A stretch of 8,006 nucleotides of DNA from an uncultured Bacteriovorax sp. (GTDB lineage Bacteria; Bdellovibrionota; Bacteriovoracia; Bacteriovoracales; Bacteriovoracaceae), in contig CAMLRB010000165.1 of assembly GCA_946482295.1 (NCBI GenBank), forward strand, positions 1 to 8,006. Direction: 5' to 3'. Positions 1 through 6,640 of the stretch are shown piece by piece (position 1 is the first letter of the stretch; every line of letters starts with the position of its first letter). The translations under genes and the position numbers were made by a program. The notes below the pieces were generated by a model. That model had not been told where the DNA came from. It ran no database searches and saw only the letters and a list, made by a program, of their open reading frames with translations.

Positions 1-20
1 AGATCGGGTAGTTCTGGCAT
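1..20 (-). CDS. N-terminal fragment of a probable Fpg/Nei-family DNA glycosylase (cut by window edge)
   Basis: Only seven codons lie inside the window, reading MPELPDL from an ATG at 20. The Fpg (MutM)/Nei family typically opens with MPELPxxE-like or MPEGPE sequence. In that family the proline after the removed initiator Met is the Schiff-base nucleophile and the next Glu is catalytic, so both would be present here as P2 and E3. A purine-rich Shine-Dalgarno stretch AGGAAAAG (27-34, minus strand) sits upstream at somewhat long spacing. The start lies 109 bases downstream of the solute-binding protein stop and is on the same strand. Family enzymes excise oxidised bases in base-excision repair. 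With so few residues the call rests on one N-terminal signature, and a chance match is possible. Confidence 0.5.
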
Positions 21-129
21 AATGCACTTTTCCTAAAAAATTAGTAAACTCCATGCTTCCTGAGATTGCGGACCTGGTTTAATTTCACTTCAGCTCGCTC
101 ACAACACAAGAGTAACTAACAGACGAAAT
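21..129. other. Short intergenic spacer
   Basis: These 109 bases separate the solute-binding protein stop from the glycosylase-like start. Apart from the Shine-Dalgarno stretch at 27-34, I see no convincing promoter, no terminator for the minus-strand gene and no small reading frame. Confidence 0.6.
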
Positions 130-882
130 TTAATTTTTATATTTTTGATGTATTACTGAATATATGTTCGAGGCCTTGATTTTATCAAGGCTTTTTTGCC
201 ATCGTGCAATTTCTGCGTCGGGGATGTCTTTGCTGGCAGCGATATAGAGTGAGGATCGTAATAATTTAAGAGACGTTTGTTCCAGGGAGTCTGGAGCTTG
301 ATTTGTTTTTTTTAGCAAGTAGACAACACCCAACGGTGTTTCCCCAATAGCTAAATCGCAACGCCCTTTGATGGTTTTTAAGTAAATGCTTTCTGGGTTA
401 TTGCTTACATCAAGATTTTTAAATCCTTCTTTCTTTAACGTATTAAAAATCAAACCATACTCTCTGGTGCAAATGGACGAGACATTTTTTGCATCATTAA
501 GAGAGTGAATCTTTAATGCGCTTCCTTTTTTTTTATAAAAATAAATGGATTGCTCAGCAATAGGACCGATCCACTTATATTGCGGCTTCCTCTCGCTTGT
601 TAGAATCAAAGAAAAAAACATGGATCTTTTGTATTGATTGAGTTGTTGCATTACACGTGGTCCAGGTAAGACCATTATATGGGCCGTTACATTTAAATCT
701 TTCATCACTAACTGAACGACTTCCGTTGAAAATCCTTTTAGTACTCCATTTTCAGTGTAATTAAAGGGGGGCCATTCTTCTGTAATAATAGTTAAGGGTT
801 CAGCTGCAGGTGCATTAGAAATTATGAAAGACGAGAAGTTTTGTAGTATGAGGAAGAAAGCATAATAAAAAATTGAACTCAT
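130..882 (-). CDS. Periplasmic solute-binding protein, SBP_bac_3 type (amino-acid-binding-like)
   Basis: This 250-residue protein is predicted to be a secreted periplasmic ligand-binding protein of extracellular solute-binding family 3. It has an N-terminal hydrophobic signal segment (about 4-22) ending near Ala-Pro-Ala-Ala (24-27). The family-typical opening strand follows, EEWPPFNY (35-42), then GVLKGFSTEVV (46-56). The LTSERK motif (94-99) and the late RCDLAIGE segment (174-181) also fit the fold. Cys138 and Cys175 could form a periplasmic disulfide. I chose the ATG at 882 because an AGGAA ribosome site lies six bases upstream and the signal peptide then begins at once. A longer frame from a TTG at 951 lacks a ribosome site, and that TTG overlaps the likely -35 box. 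No ABC permease or ATPase gene is nearby, so it may be an orphan receptor or serve a transporter elsewhere. The ligand is not predictable. Confidence 0.8.
   Translation of the reverse strand: MSSIFYYAFFLILQNFSSFIISNAPAAEPLTIITEEWPPFNYTENGVLKGFSTEVVQLVMKDLNVTAHIMVLPGPRVMQQLNQYKRSMFFSLILTSERKPQYKWIGPIAEQSIYFYKKKGSALKIHSLNDAKNVSSICTREYGLIFNTLKKEGFKNLDVSNNPESIYLKTIKGRCDLAIGETPLGVVYLLKKTNQAPDSLEQTSLKLLRSSLYIAASKDIPDAEIARWQKSLDKIKASNIYSVIHQKYKN
173..197 (+). terminator. Plus-strand intrinsic-terminator-like hairpin inside a minus-strand gene
   Basis: GCCTTGAT (173-180) pairs perfectly with ATCAAGGC (184-191) around a three-base TTT loop, and six T residues (192-197) follow at once. Read on the plus strand this is a textbook Rho-independent terminator. 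On the minus strand the run becomes A residues before the stem, so it would not terminate the gene that contains it. It lies within the last codons of the solute-binding protein (KSLDKIKA region). No plus-strand gene is visible upstream in the window, so its role is unclear. Confidence 0.5.
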
Positions 883-888
883 GAGAAA

Positions 889-893
889 TTCCT
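889..893 (-). promoter_or_regulatory. Ribosome binding site deciding the solute-binding protein start
   Basis: AGGAA on the minus strand lies six bases before the ATG at 882. The longer candidate starts, an ATG at 921 and a TTG at 951, have no comparable site. Confidence 0.75.
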
Positions 894-922
894 GAGATCG
901 ACTAGACCTTTTTGCCAACATC

Positions 923-951
923 TTTGTAGTTTTATTTCTTATCTTCGTCAA
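923..951 (-). promoter_or_regulatory. Candidate sigma-70-type promoter of the solute-binding protein gene
   Basis: On the minus strand TTGACG (946-951) is followed after 17 bases by TACAAA (923-928), matching the consensus at 5 of 6 and 4 of 6 positions. Transcription would start near 916, giving a leader of about 34 bases before the ATG at 882. This suggests the gene can be expressed independently of the efflux operon upstream. It is predicted from sequence only. Confidence 0.5.
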
Positions 952-1010
952 ATACAGAAGCTGTTCAAAGAAATTTAAATTTAGATAAAAAACATTACAG
1001 CAATAAAAAC

Positions 1011-1475
1011 CTATCTTCCTTTTGCTTTTTCTTCACGCAAGGTCATTAACGAACTGGTTACAGTTGCGACTAATTTTCCATCTTTTTTAAAAATATCACA
1101 CGTGTAATAGCTAATTGTTTTACCAAGTTGAACAACTTTAGCAACCGCTCGTAATTTGTCCTTCCAAACAGGACGAAAAAAATTAATACGCAAGTCAATG
1201 CTCGTATAAGTTTCTCCCTCCTCAAGTGTCATTGAATGCGCTGAACCTATAGCTGCATCTGCTATGTCACACAAGATCCCACCATGAATGGTTTTCATTG
1301 GATTTCCATGCTTATCCGGATCAACATCAATTTCGATAATAGCATAAGCATCACCAACTTCGACTAATTCAAATCCCAGCGTTGTGGCAATGGTGGGAGG
1401 GAACGACATCGGTGCAATTTCTTCCGGGCCCAGATTTTTATTAACGTACCTGATTAGCCAATCTTTAATTTTCAT
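1011..1475 (-). CDS. PaaI-family hotdog-fold thioesterase
   Basis: This 154-residue protein has the length and layout of a single-hotdog-domain acyl-CoA thioesterase of the PaaI/YdiI type. The signature is the IHGGILCDIADAAIG segment (63-77). His64-Gly65-Gly66 and Asp70 match the family's HGGxxxxxxD/E active-site pattern at the start of the central helix. The following strands (TSIDLRINFFRPV, 91-103, and ISYYTCDIFKKDGKLVATVTSSLM, 121-144) match the hotdog beta sheet. Family members hydrolyse thioesters of CoA or related carriers in the cytoplasm and usually work as dimers or tetramers. I prefer the ATG at 1475, which has GGAG five bases upstream. A GTG at 1481 would overlap that site. It is the last gene of the efflux operon, 21 bases after the reductase stop. 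The acyl substrate is unknown. Confidence 0.85.
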   Translation of the reverse strand: MKIKDWLIRYVNKNLGPEEIAPMSFPPTIATTLGFELVEVGDAYAIIEIDVDPDKHGNPMKTIHGGILCDIADAAIGSAHSMTLEEGETYTSIDLRINFFRPVWKDKLRAVAKVVQLGKTISYYTCDIFKKDGKLVATVTSSLMTLREEKAKGR

Positions 1476-1480
1476 ATGCA

Positions 1481-1484
1481 CTCC
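1481..1484 (-). promoter_or_regulatory. Ribosome binding site deciding the thioesterase start
   Basis: GGAG on the minus strand, five bases before the ATG at 1475, sets the start. The upstream in-frame GTG (1479-1481) shares its first base with this site, so it is an unlikely start. Confidence 0.7.
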
Positions 1485-1496
1485 AGAACAATTTTT

Positions 1497-2309
1497 TTAG
1501 TTCAACTTTAATTGCTTTCTAAAAGTTGCATCGAATGCCTTACCAGGAACAAATTTACGTAAGAATAAAAGTTTCCCTGCTGATGGTGAACCTGCATAGC
1601 GGAGTTTCGGGTTTTTTGCCGTGATGGCCTTGACTACAGTTTGAGCAATTGTTTCCGGACTCTCTGCAGTCTTCATAGTTGTTTCAATAACAGTATTAAT
1701 ATGATCTCGAAATGAGTCGTAATCAGAAATAGTTTCATCACCGTGGACGGAATTATTTTCAAATTTTGTTTTTGTGAAGGCAGGTTCAATAAGAATAGAC
1801 CTAATGTTAAAACTGCGAACTTCATGATTTAAAGCTTCTGAAAAACCTTCAATTGCATGCTTGCTGGCCGAATAAATTCCCATTCCTGGAAATGGAATAA
1901 GGCCTACGACAGAAGATATATTAACTATTGTTCCACTACCATTATTTCTCATGTGTGGAAGTACAGATTTAGTGAGTAGAATAGTTCCGAAGACGTTTGT
2001 TTCAAACACCGATCTGATTTGTTTCATTGATGTTTCTTCGATTGGTCCCATAAGACCAACTCCAGCATTATTAACGAGTAAATCAATTTTTCCTTCTCTC
2101 TTAATTACTTCTTGAACAAATGAATGAATTGAGTCTTCATTGTTGATATCAAGCGGGAGCATTGTATAGGTTAAATTCTTATTCTGAGAGTTTGGGTTGC
2201 GGGCAGTACCATAGACTTTATAACCTTCGTTGACTAAGGCATATGCTGTGGCCTCTCCAATTCCCGATGACGCTCCAGTTACGATTGCAATTTTTAAATT
2301 GTTTTCCAT
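1497..2309 (-). CDS. Classical short-chain dehydrogenase/reductase (SDR)
   Basis: This 270-residue cytoplasmic oxidoreductase has a complete classical SDR motif set. The Rossmann glycine motif TGASSGIG is at 11-18, Asp54 is the adenine-ring contact, NNAG is at 80-83, and the catalytic residues are Asn105, Ser133 (in NISS), Tyr146 and Lys150 (YSASK). Arg37 after the second strand (GTARN) favours NADP(H) over NAD(H), by family knowledge. The IEPAF turn (174-178) stands where many SDRs have PG. An AAGGAG ribosome site (2318-2323) lies eight bases before the ATG. The gene starts 15 bases after the TolC-like gene stop and is followed by the thioesterase, so it belongs to the efflux operon. It probably reduces or oxidises a carbonyl or alcohol group; whether its substrate is the exported compound is inference. 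Confidence 0.9.
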   Translation of the reverse strand: MENNLKIAIVTGASSGIGEATAYALVNEGYKVYGTARNPNSQNKNLTYTMLPLDINNEDSIHSFVQEVIKREGKIDLLVNNAGVGLMGPIEETSMKQIRSVFETNVFGTILLTKSVLPHMRNNGSGTIVNISSVVGLIPFPGMGIYSASKHAIEGFSEALNHEVRSFNIRSILIEPAFTKTKFENNSVHGDETISDYDSFRDHINTVIETTMKTAESPETIAQTVVKAITAKNPKLRYAGSPSAGKLLFLRKFVPGKAFDATFRKQLKLN

Positions 2310-2324
2310 AGTTATTTCTCCTTT

Positions 2325-3605
2325 TTATGGGGCGATTAATTCTTCGCCGGAAGCATGTTTATATTTAAACCATGCCTGATACCAATTGATTTTAGAAAGA
2401 CTTGTTTTCTCTGTTCGATCTTTCAAAATGTCTTCAGCATCAATCAAATTGTTAATTGTAGATTTTCCGTTCTTTAGTCTTCGGAATTCGGATTCAGAAA
2501 CAGATTTTGCTTCTGAGACATTTTTTCGTCGCTCTTCGTACTCTTGCTTTTTAATTTTTAAAGTATTTAGTGCATCTATGGCATCGGCCTGAAAGGCAGA
2601 GAGAGCGAAAGATTTTTTACTCTCTAAAGCTTGTTGTTGATGAAGACTCGCATTCGCATTAGAACTGTTCACACCTCCATCAAAGATGGACCATGACAAT
2701 TGAATGCCAATGACATTGAAATTCGATTTTCTTAAGAGAGCATTATCAGAGTAATTGTGCTGAAAGTATCCATAAACTTTGGGAAGATATTCTGCTTTGT
2801 CTCCCGTTCGCGATAGTTGGATGGCGGTGATTTGTTTGTTGATCGCCTGAATATCTTCTCGATTTGCGACATCTAACTTTTGGGAAGACTGCATAGATTG
2901 CGGAAGTTCTTCCGGAAGATCTGCAGGGGTGATCGGTTGATTTTTTCCGAGCAATACTGCAATCATGTCGGCAAGATAATCTTCTCCTTTTTGATACTCT
3001 CTTACACCTTGTGTGGCATCATCTATGCCCAGTTTAATTTTTAAAACATCACTTTCACCAAGTCCACCAAGTTCATAAATGCGCTGGATTTCATTCAATC
3101 GATTTTTTAAGTTGGAAATATACTTTTCGAGTGCTTTTCGTTTTGCCCTCAACTCTAACGACTGCAATGATAACTCTATGGCCTTACTTTGAGTTTCTTT
3201 TACCTGTCTTCTCGCATTCAGCTTTGAGGCTTCACTCAGACGTACTGTGGCCGGATGTTTGTAAAGCATATTGGCCGGATCAAATAACACCTGTGAAATT
3301 CCAATTGTTGCAGATTTGCTAGTGTCATCAAGAGGGAGTGTAAGAAAATGGGGAATCTGAATGGCCTGATCAGTTAAAAGATGTTGATATCCAAATCCTG
3401 CAGTTAACTTTGGAACATAGATCTGTCGAAAAACAGAATCTGATTTCGATTCTGCTTCCATAGCAGAATATTTTGCTGATTTAACTTCTGGTCCTTGCTC
3501 AGCTAAATCTAATATTTGTTGAATCGTCAATTGAGTTTCCGATGCATAGATATTAAGAGGGGAGAATATTGAAGAGAGAAGTAAAAGAGTTGTTCTTAAG
3601 TTCAT
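2325..3605 (-). CDS. TolC-like outer-membrane efflux protein
   Basis: This 426-residue protein of the outer-membrane efflux protein (OEP/TolC) family forms the exit channel of tripartite pumps. A signal peptide (about 1-21, ending IYA) precedes the mature chain. There is no cysteine at the cleavage site, so it is not an NodT/OprM-type lipoprotein. The two internal OEP repeats are visible: PKLTAGFGYQ (65-74) with ISQVLFDP (103-110), and YLPKVYGYFQHNYSDN (273-288) with IQLSWSIFDGG (301-311). Long helical stretches rich in Lys, Glu, Gln and Ala (about 122-210 and 313-400) fit the periplasmic coiled-coil barrel. Its ATG overlaps the stop of the pump gene by four bases (ATGA), and AAGGAGG (3613-3619) lies seven bases upstream inside the pump's last codons. 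This implies translational coupling and balanced production with the pump. Confidence 0.92.
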   Translation of the reverse strand: MNLRTTLLLLSSIFSPLNIYASETQLTIQQILDLAEQGPEVKSAKYSAMEAESKSDSVFRQIYVPKLTAGFGYQHLLTDQAIQIPHFLTLPLDDTSKSATIGISQVLFDPANMLYKHPATVRLSEASKLNARRQVKETQSKAIELSLQSLELRAKRKALEKYISNLKNRLNEIQRIYELGGLGESDVLKIKLGIDDATQGVREYQKGEDYLADMIAVLLGKNQPITPADLPEELPQSMQSSQKLDVANREDIQAINKQITAIQLSRTGDKAEYLPKVYGYFQHNYSDNALLRKSNFNVIGIQLSWSIFDGGVNSSNANASLHQQQALESKKSFALSAFQADAIDALNTLKIKKQEYEERRKNVSEAKSVSESEFRRLKNGKSTINNLIDAEDILKDRTEKTSLSKINWYQAWFKYKHASGEELIAP

Positions 3606-6600
3606 ACTTTTTCCTCCTTCTGAAAAGTAAGTTTAAAGACGGCAGGAATTACAATTAAAGTCATAAGTGTTGAGACTAAAAGCCCGGAGATAATAACCCA
3701 TGCAAATGGGGGCCATAAAGTTGATGAAGTCATTGTCATTGGTATTAATTCAACGATAGTCGCAACAGCAGTTAAAATAATAGGACGCATTCTACGTTGA
3801 ATGCCTTCTGTGATCGCTTTATCAAGTGGAACTCCGTCGCGGCGTCGGTGATCAATGTAATCGATTAGGAAAATACCATTGTGAATAACGGTTCCAGCTA
3901 GAGCGAAAATTCCCAATAAGGTCATAAATCCAAAAGTACTATTAGTCAGCAAAAGTCCTGGTACTGAACCTACGACACAAAGTGGAATCGTTAGCAGAAT
4001 AATACTGATTCTTCTGAAGGAGTTAAACTCGTACATGAGAGAAATGAGGAGAAGAAAAATTGCGAATGGAAGTGCAGCAAAGATTCTTCCTTGAGAGTCC
4101 TGTGCTTCTTTCATAGCACCTCCCATTTCAATTTTAACCCCTTCTTCTTTTTCAATTTTCTCTAATTGTTTTATGGCATTATTAGTTGCAACGTTCTCTG
4201 AATATCCTTGTGATATTTCACCCCAAATGTAGACGACTGGTACTCTGTTCATGTGTTCTAATACTGAAGGACTATATTGAAAACTTCCTTGGGCAAGCGT
4301 CTTAATTGAAATATCCTCTGTTCTTGTAGATCCCAAATAATTAGATTCCAACTCAGATAGTTTTGTATTTTCATTTTTATCTGAAAGTAGTGTTATCGCA
4401 AAAGGATCTCTGCCTCCTCTAAATGTAGTTATAGGTATTCCCGTTGTTTGCGAAAGTATGACAGATGAAACCTCTGCTCTTGTCAGTCCGTAAAGTGCAA
4501 CAGCGCTGTCATTCACGTTTATTTTGTAATCCATTGCTCCCACACCAAGAGTTGATCGAACGTGTGTTACTCCCTCTGCTTCGCGAACAAGCTTTAGTGC
4601 TTTTTGAGAGGCCTTTATAATCTTGTCAGGATCGTCTGAATAAATTCGAACTTCGATCGGTGCTTTGACTGGCGGCCCTTGAGCAAGTTCGCGAGCTATT
4701 ACTGTTCCATTTGGAACTATTACTGCAAGCTCATCTTGTCGGTCGCTTTTGAATTCTTTCGCACTTTTGCTGTCAGTGGTTTTTACAACCATCTGGATAA
4801 TGTTTGGTGAGTTTGGTTCACGAGGTAAATTGTAATAAAAGGCCGGAACACCTCTTCCTATTAAGCTGGTAACTGAAACGACTCTAGAATCTTTTCTAAT
4901 CGCTTCTTCTAAATTGAGTGCCGTCGCTTTTGCCGTTTCATAGTGAGTTCCATTAGGTAATCGAACATCCACTACGATGAGATTTCTATCAGCATTAGGA
5001 AAAAATTGTTGCTTAACGAATCTCATTCCACCTATTGCTAGGAGAACGGCAATAAAAGCTGATAGAGAAATTAATTTAGGGTAGGTCTTAACATAAAATC
5101 CTAGTCGCTCTCCCAACGGTTCCACAAATGTCCATTGACGAGATTTACCTTTTTTAAGCATATGAGCTGCAAGGATTGGTGTAATAAAAATACAAAAGAA
5201 ATAACTTCCGCCGAGAGCAAGTGCTGAAATAACTCCTATATCACGAGTGAAGTCTGCCACGTTCCCTTCTGCAATTAACATTGGTAGAAAAGCCGCAATT
5301 GTGGCCATTGTTCCTGCTAAAAGTGGAATGAGATATTCTTTACGGGTCTTTTCGCCTGCTTCAATTGCATCCATACCTTCGTCTAATTTTGATTGTATTC
5401 CGTCTACAATGACGACAACGTTATCTACCAGTAATCCAATTGCAAGAATAAAGGCAGCTATTGAGATTTGATTAAGTACACCACCGAGTTGAGAAAAAAT
5501 TCCAAACGCAATTGCAGTCACCAGAGGAACTTGAATGGCAACAATAGACCCTGCTCGAACACCAAGCATAAACATGAGTGCTCCACCAACCAGAATCATG
5601 GCCTTTAATAAATCAAGTCCAATTTCTTTTGTTCTTTCTTCTACGTAATGAGGTTGAAAACTAATTTCATCAATTTGAATTCCCGTTTTTTTAAAAGAAT
5701 CTGTTTCCTTGAATTCTTTGATGATTTTTCTCATATCTTCACCGAACACTTGGAAGTTGACTCGTTTTTGGGCGATAACTCCGAGGCCAGTTGCATCTTC
5801 ACCGTTGTAGAGCATGCTATCTCTAATTGGTAGAGAGGCCGTTCTTGAAATAGTCGCTACTTCAGACAATAAAATGGTTTCGCTTGACTTTAAAACTATT
5901 GGAAATTTTTCTAATTCTTTAGCAGTTCTATAAAAAGAGTTGGTCAAAACATTTACACGTCTGTCTTCCATTCGAACGTAACCAGAGGGGACATTGGCAT
6001 TAGCACCTCTAAGCTGATTGACAAGATTTGAAATTGAGACACCCTTTTTTGCGAGCTTTTTATAGTCCAGCATAACGGTTAATTGTTCACCGGGAGGACT
6101 GACTTCATCCACGGATTTAACCATAGGATGGAGCTGTAATTTGTCTTTTAATATCTTTGATTGATCGTAAAGAGCGAGTCGATCTTTTCCTCCATGCAGA
6201 GCTATGAAGACAGCATTTTGATCAAAAATTTCTCTATTTAATTCTGGTTTCCAAACAGATTCTGGAAATTTTGTTTGCGCTTTATCAAGTGCCCTTTGAA
6301 CCTTATCCCATGTGATTTCCAGTTCACTATGCTTAACAGTATCTTTTAATTTTATACTATAGAAACTTAGATCATTTTGAATACGTGTGCGTACTTCTTT
6401 AATTTCTTCAATTTTAGCTAATTCATCTTCGACCGGCTTAACAACGATTCGCTCCATATCCAGAGGGTTAGTCCCAGGAAAAACGATCAAAACGTTTCCT
6501 TCTCTTCCAGGCAGTCGTGGGTCTTCTTCTTTAGGTGTTGTAAACCAACTACCAACTCCGTTTAAAACTAAAATTCCAGCTACCGCGAGTAGAATTCTTT

Positions 6601-6640
6601 TCCAGGCGAATATACCTATTTTATTATTTGATTGAATCAT
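3602..6640 (-). CDS. RND-family efflux pump, inner-membrane permease
   Basis: At 1012 residues this is a full-length resistance-nodulation-division transporter of the AcrB/MMPL-like superfamily, energised by proton influx. The layout is standard: TM1 (about 8-28), a large periplasmic loop (30-340), TM2-TM6 (about 344-495), TM7 (about 522-541), a second periplasmic loop (545-850) and TM8-TM12 (about 852-1003). Recognisable landmarks are TPKEEDP after TM1 (35-41), GLLVDN in TM4 (402-407), IHNG in TM10 (919-922) and RRMRPIILT before TM11 (949-957). Relative to AcrB the relay Asp407 is kept as Asp406. Asp408 is Asn407, Lys940 aligns with His920, and Arg971 and Thr978 align with Arg950 and Thr957. 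GGGAG (6648-6652) lies seven bases before the ATG. The start overlaps the adaptor stop and the stop overlaps the TolC-like start. Drug or lipid export is more likely than heavy-metal export, but the substrate is unproven. Confidence 0.93.
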   Translation of the reverse strand: MIQSNNKIGIFAWKRILLAVAGILVLNGVGSWFTTPKEEDPRLPGREGNVLIVFPGTNPLDMERIVVKPVEDELAKIEEIKEVRTRIQNDLSFYSIKLKDTVKHSELEITWDKVQRALDKAQTKFPESVWKPELNREIFDQNAVFIALHGGKDRLALYDQSKILKDKLQLHPMVKSVDEVSPPGEQLTVMLDYKKLAKKGVSISNLVNQLRGANANVPSGYVRMEDRRVNVLTNSFYRTAKELEKFPIVLKSSETILLSEVATISRTASLPIRDSMLYNGEDATGLGVIAQKRVNFQVFGEDMRKIIKEFKETDSFKKTGIQIDEISFQPHYVEERTKEIGLDLLKAMILVGGALMFMLGVRAGSIVAIQVPLVTAIAFGIFSQLGGVLNQISIAAFILAIGLLVDNVVVIVDGIQSKLDEGMDAIEAGEKTRKEYLIPLLAGTMATIAAFLPMLIAEGNVADFTRDIGVISALALGGSYFFCIFITPILAAHMLKKGKSRQWTFVEPLGERLGFYVKTYPKLISLSAFIAVLLAIGGMRFVKQQFFPNADRNLIVVDVRLPNGTHYETAKATALNLEEAIRKDSRVVSVTSLIGRGVPAFYYNLPREPNSPNIIQMVVKTTDSKSAKEFKSDRQDELAVIVPNGTVIARELAQGPPVKAPIEVRIYSDDPDKIIKASQKALKLVREAEGVTHVRSTLGVGAMDYKINVNDSAVALYGLTRAEVSSVILSQTTGIPITTFRGGRDPFAITLLSDKNENTKLSELESNYLGSTRTEDISIKTLAQGSFQYSPSVLEHMNRVPVVYIWGEISQGYSENVATNNAIKQLEKIEKEEGVKIEMGGAMKEAQDSQGRIFAALPFAIFLLLISLMYEFNSFRRISIILLTIPLCVVGSVPGLLLTNSTFGFMTLLGIFALAGTVIHNGIFLIDYIDHRRRDGVPLDKAITEGIQRRMRPIILTAVATIVELIPMTMTSSTLWPPFAWVIISGLLVSTLMTLIVIPAVFKLTFQKEEKV

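Noticed and set aside
971..982. AAATTTAAATTT palindrome between the thioesterase and solute-binding genes
   Set aside because: It is self-complementary but made only of A and T in an AT-rich spacer, so chance is likely and it has no T-tailed hairpin or operator context.
984..1010. Possible terminator after the thioesterase gene (T-rich run after a weak stem on the minus strand)
   Set aside because: The bases before the T run do not form a stable stem, so I could not support an intrinsic terminator; read-through into the solute-binding gene remains possible.
2386..2592. Plus-strand open frame of 68 codons
   Set aside because: It lies wholly antisense to the TolC-like gene, has no ribosome site or recognisable domain, and its composition mirrors the helical repeat codons on the other strand.
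3131..3322. Plus-strand open frame of 63 codons
   Set aside because: Antisense shadow of the TolC-like gene with no start signal or family resemblance.
5247..5833. Two plus-strand open frames (5247-5471 and 5648-5833)
   Set aside because: Both are antisense to well-conserved RND transmembrane and periplasmic sequence and show no independent coding evidence.
6387..6635. Plus-strand open frame of 82 codons
   Set aside because: It is antisense to the RND N-terminus, rich in Ser/Ile/Pro as expected of a shadow frame, and has no ribosome site.
3602..6640. Heavy-metal (CusA/CzcA-type) export by the RND pump
   Set aside because: I do not see the HME-type TM4 signature or a methionine-rich or metal-binding adaptor. 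The GLLVDN motif and the TetR regulator point to organic substrates instead.
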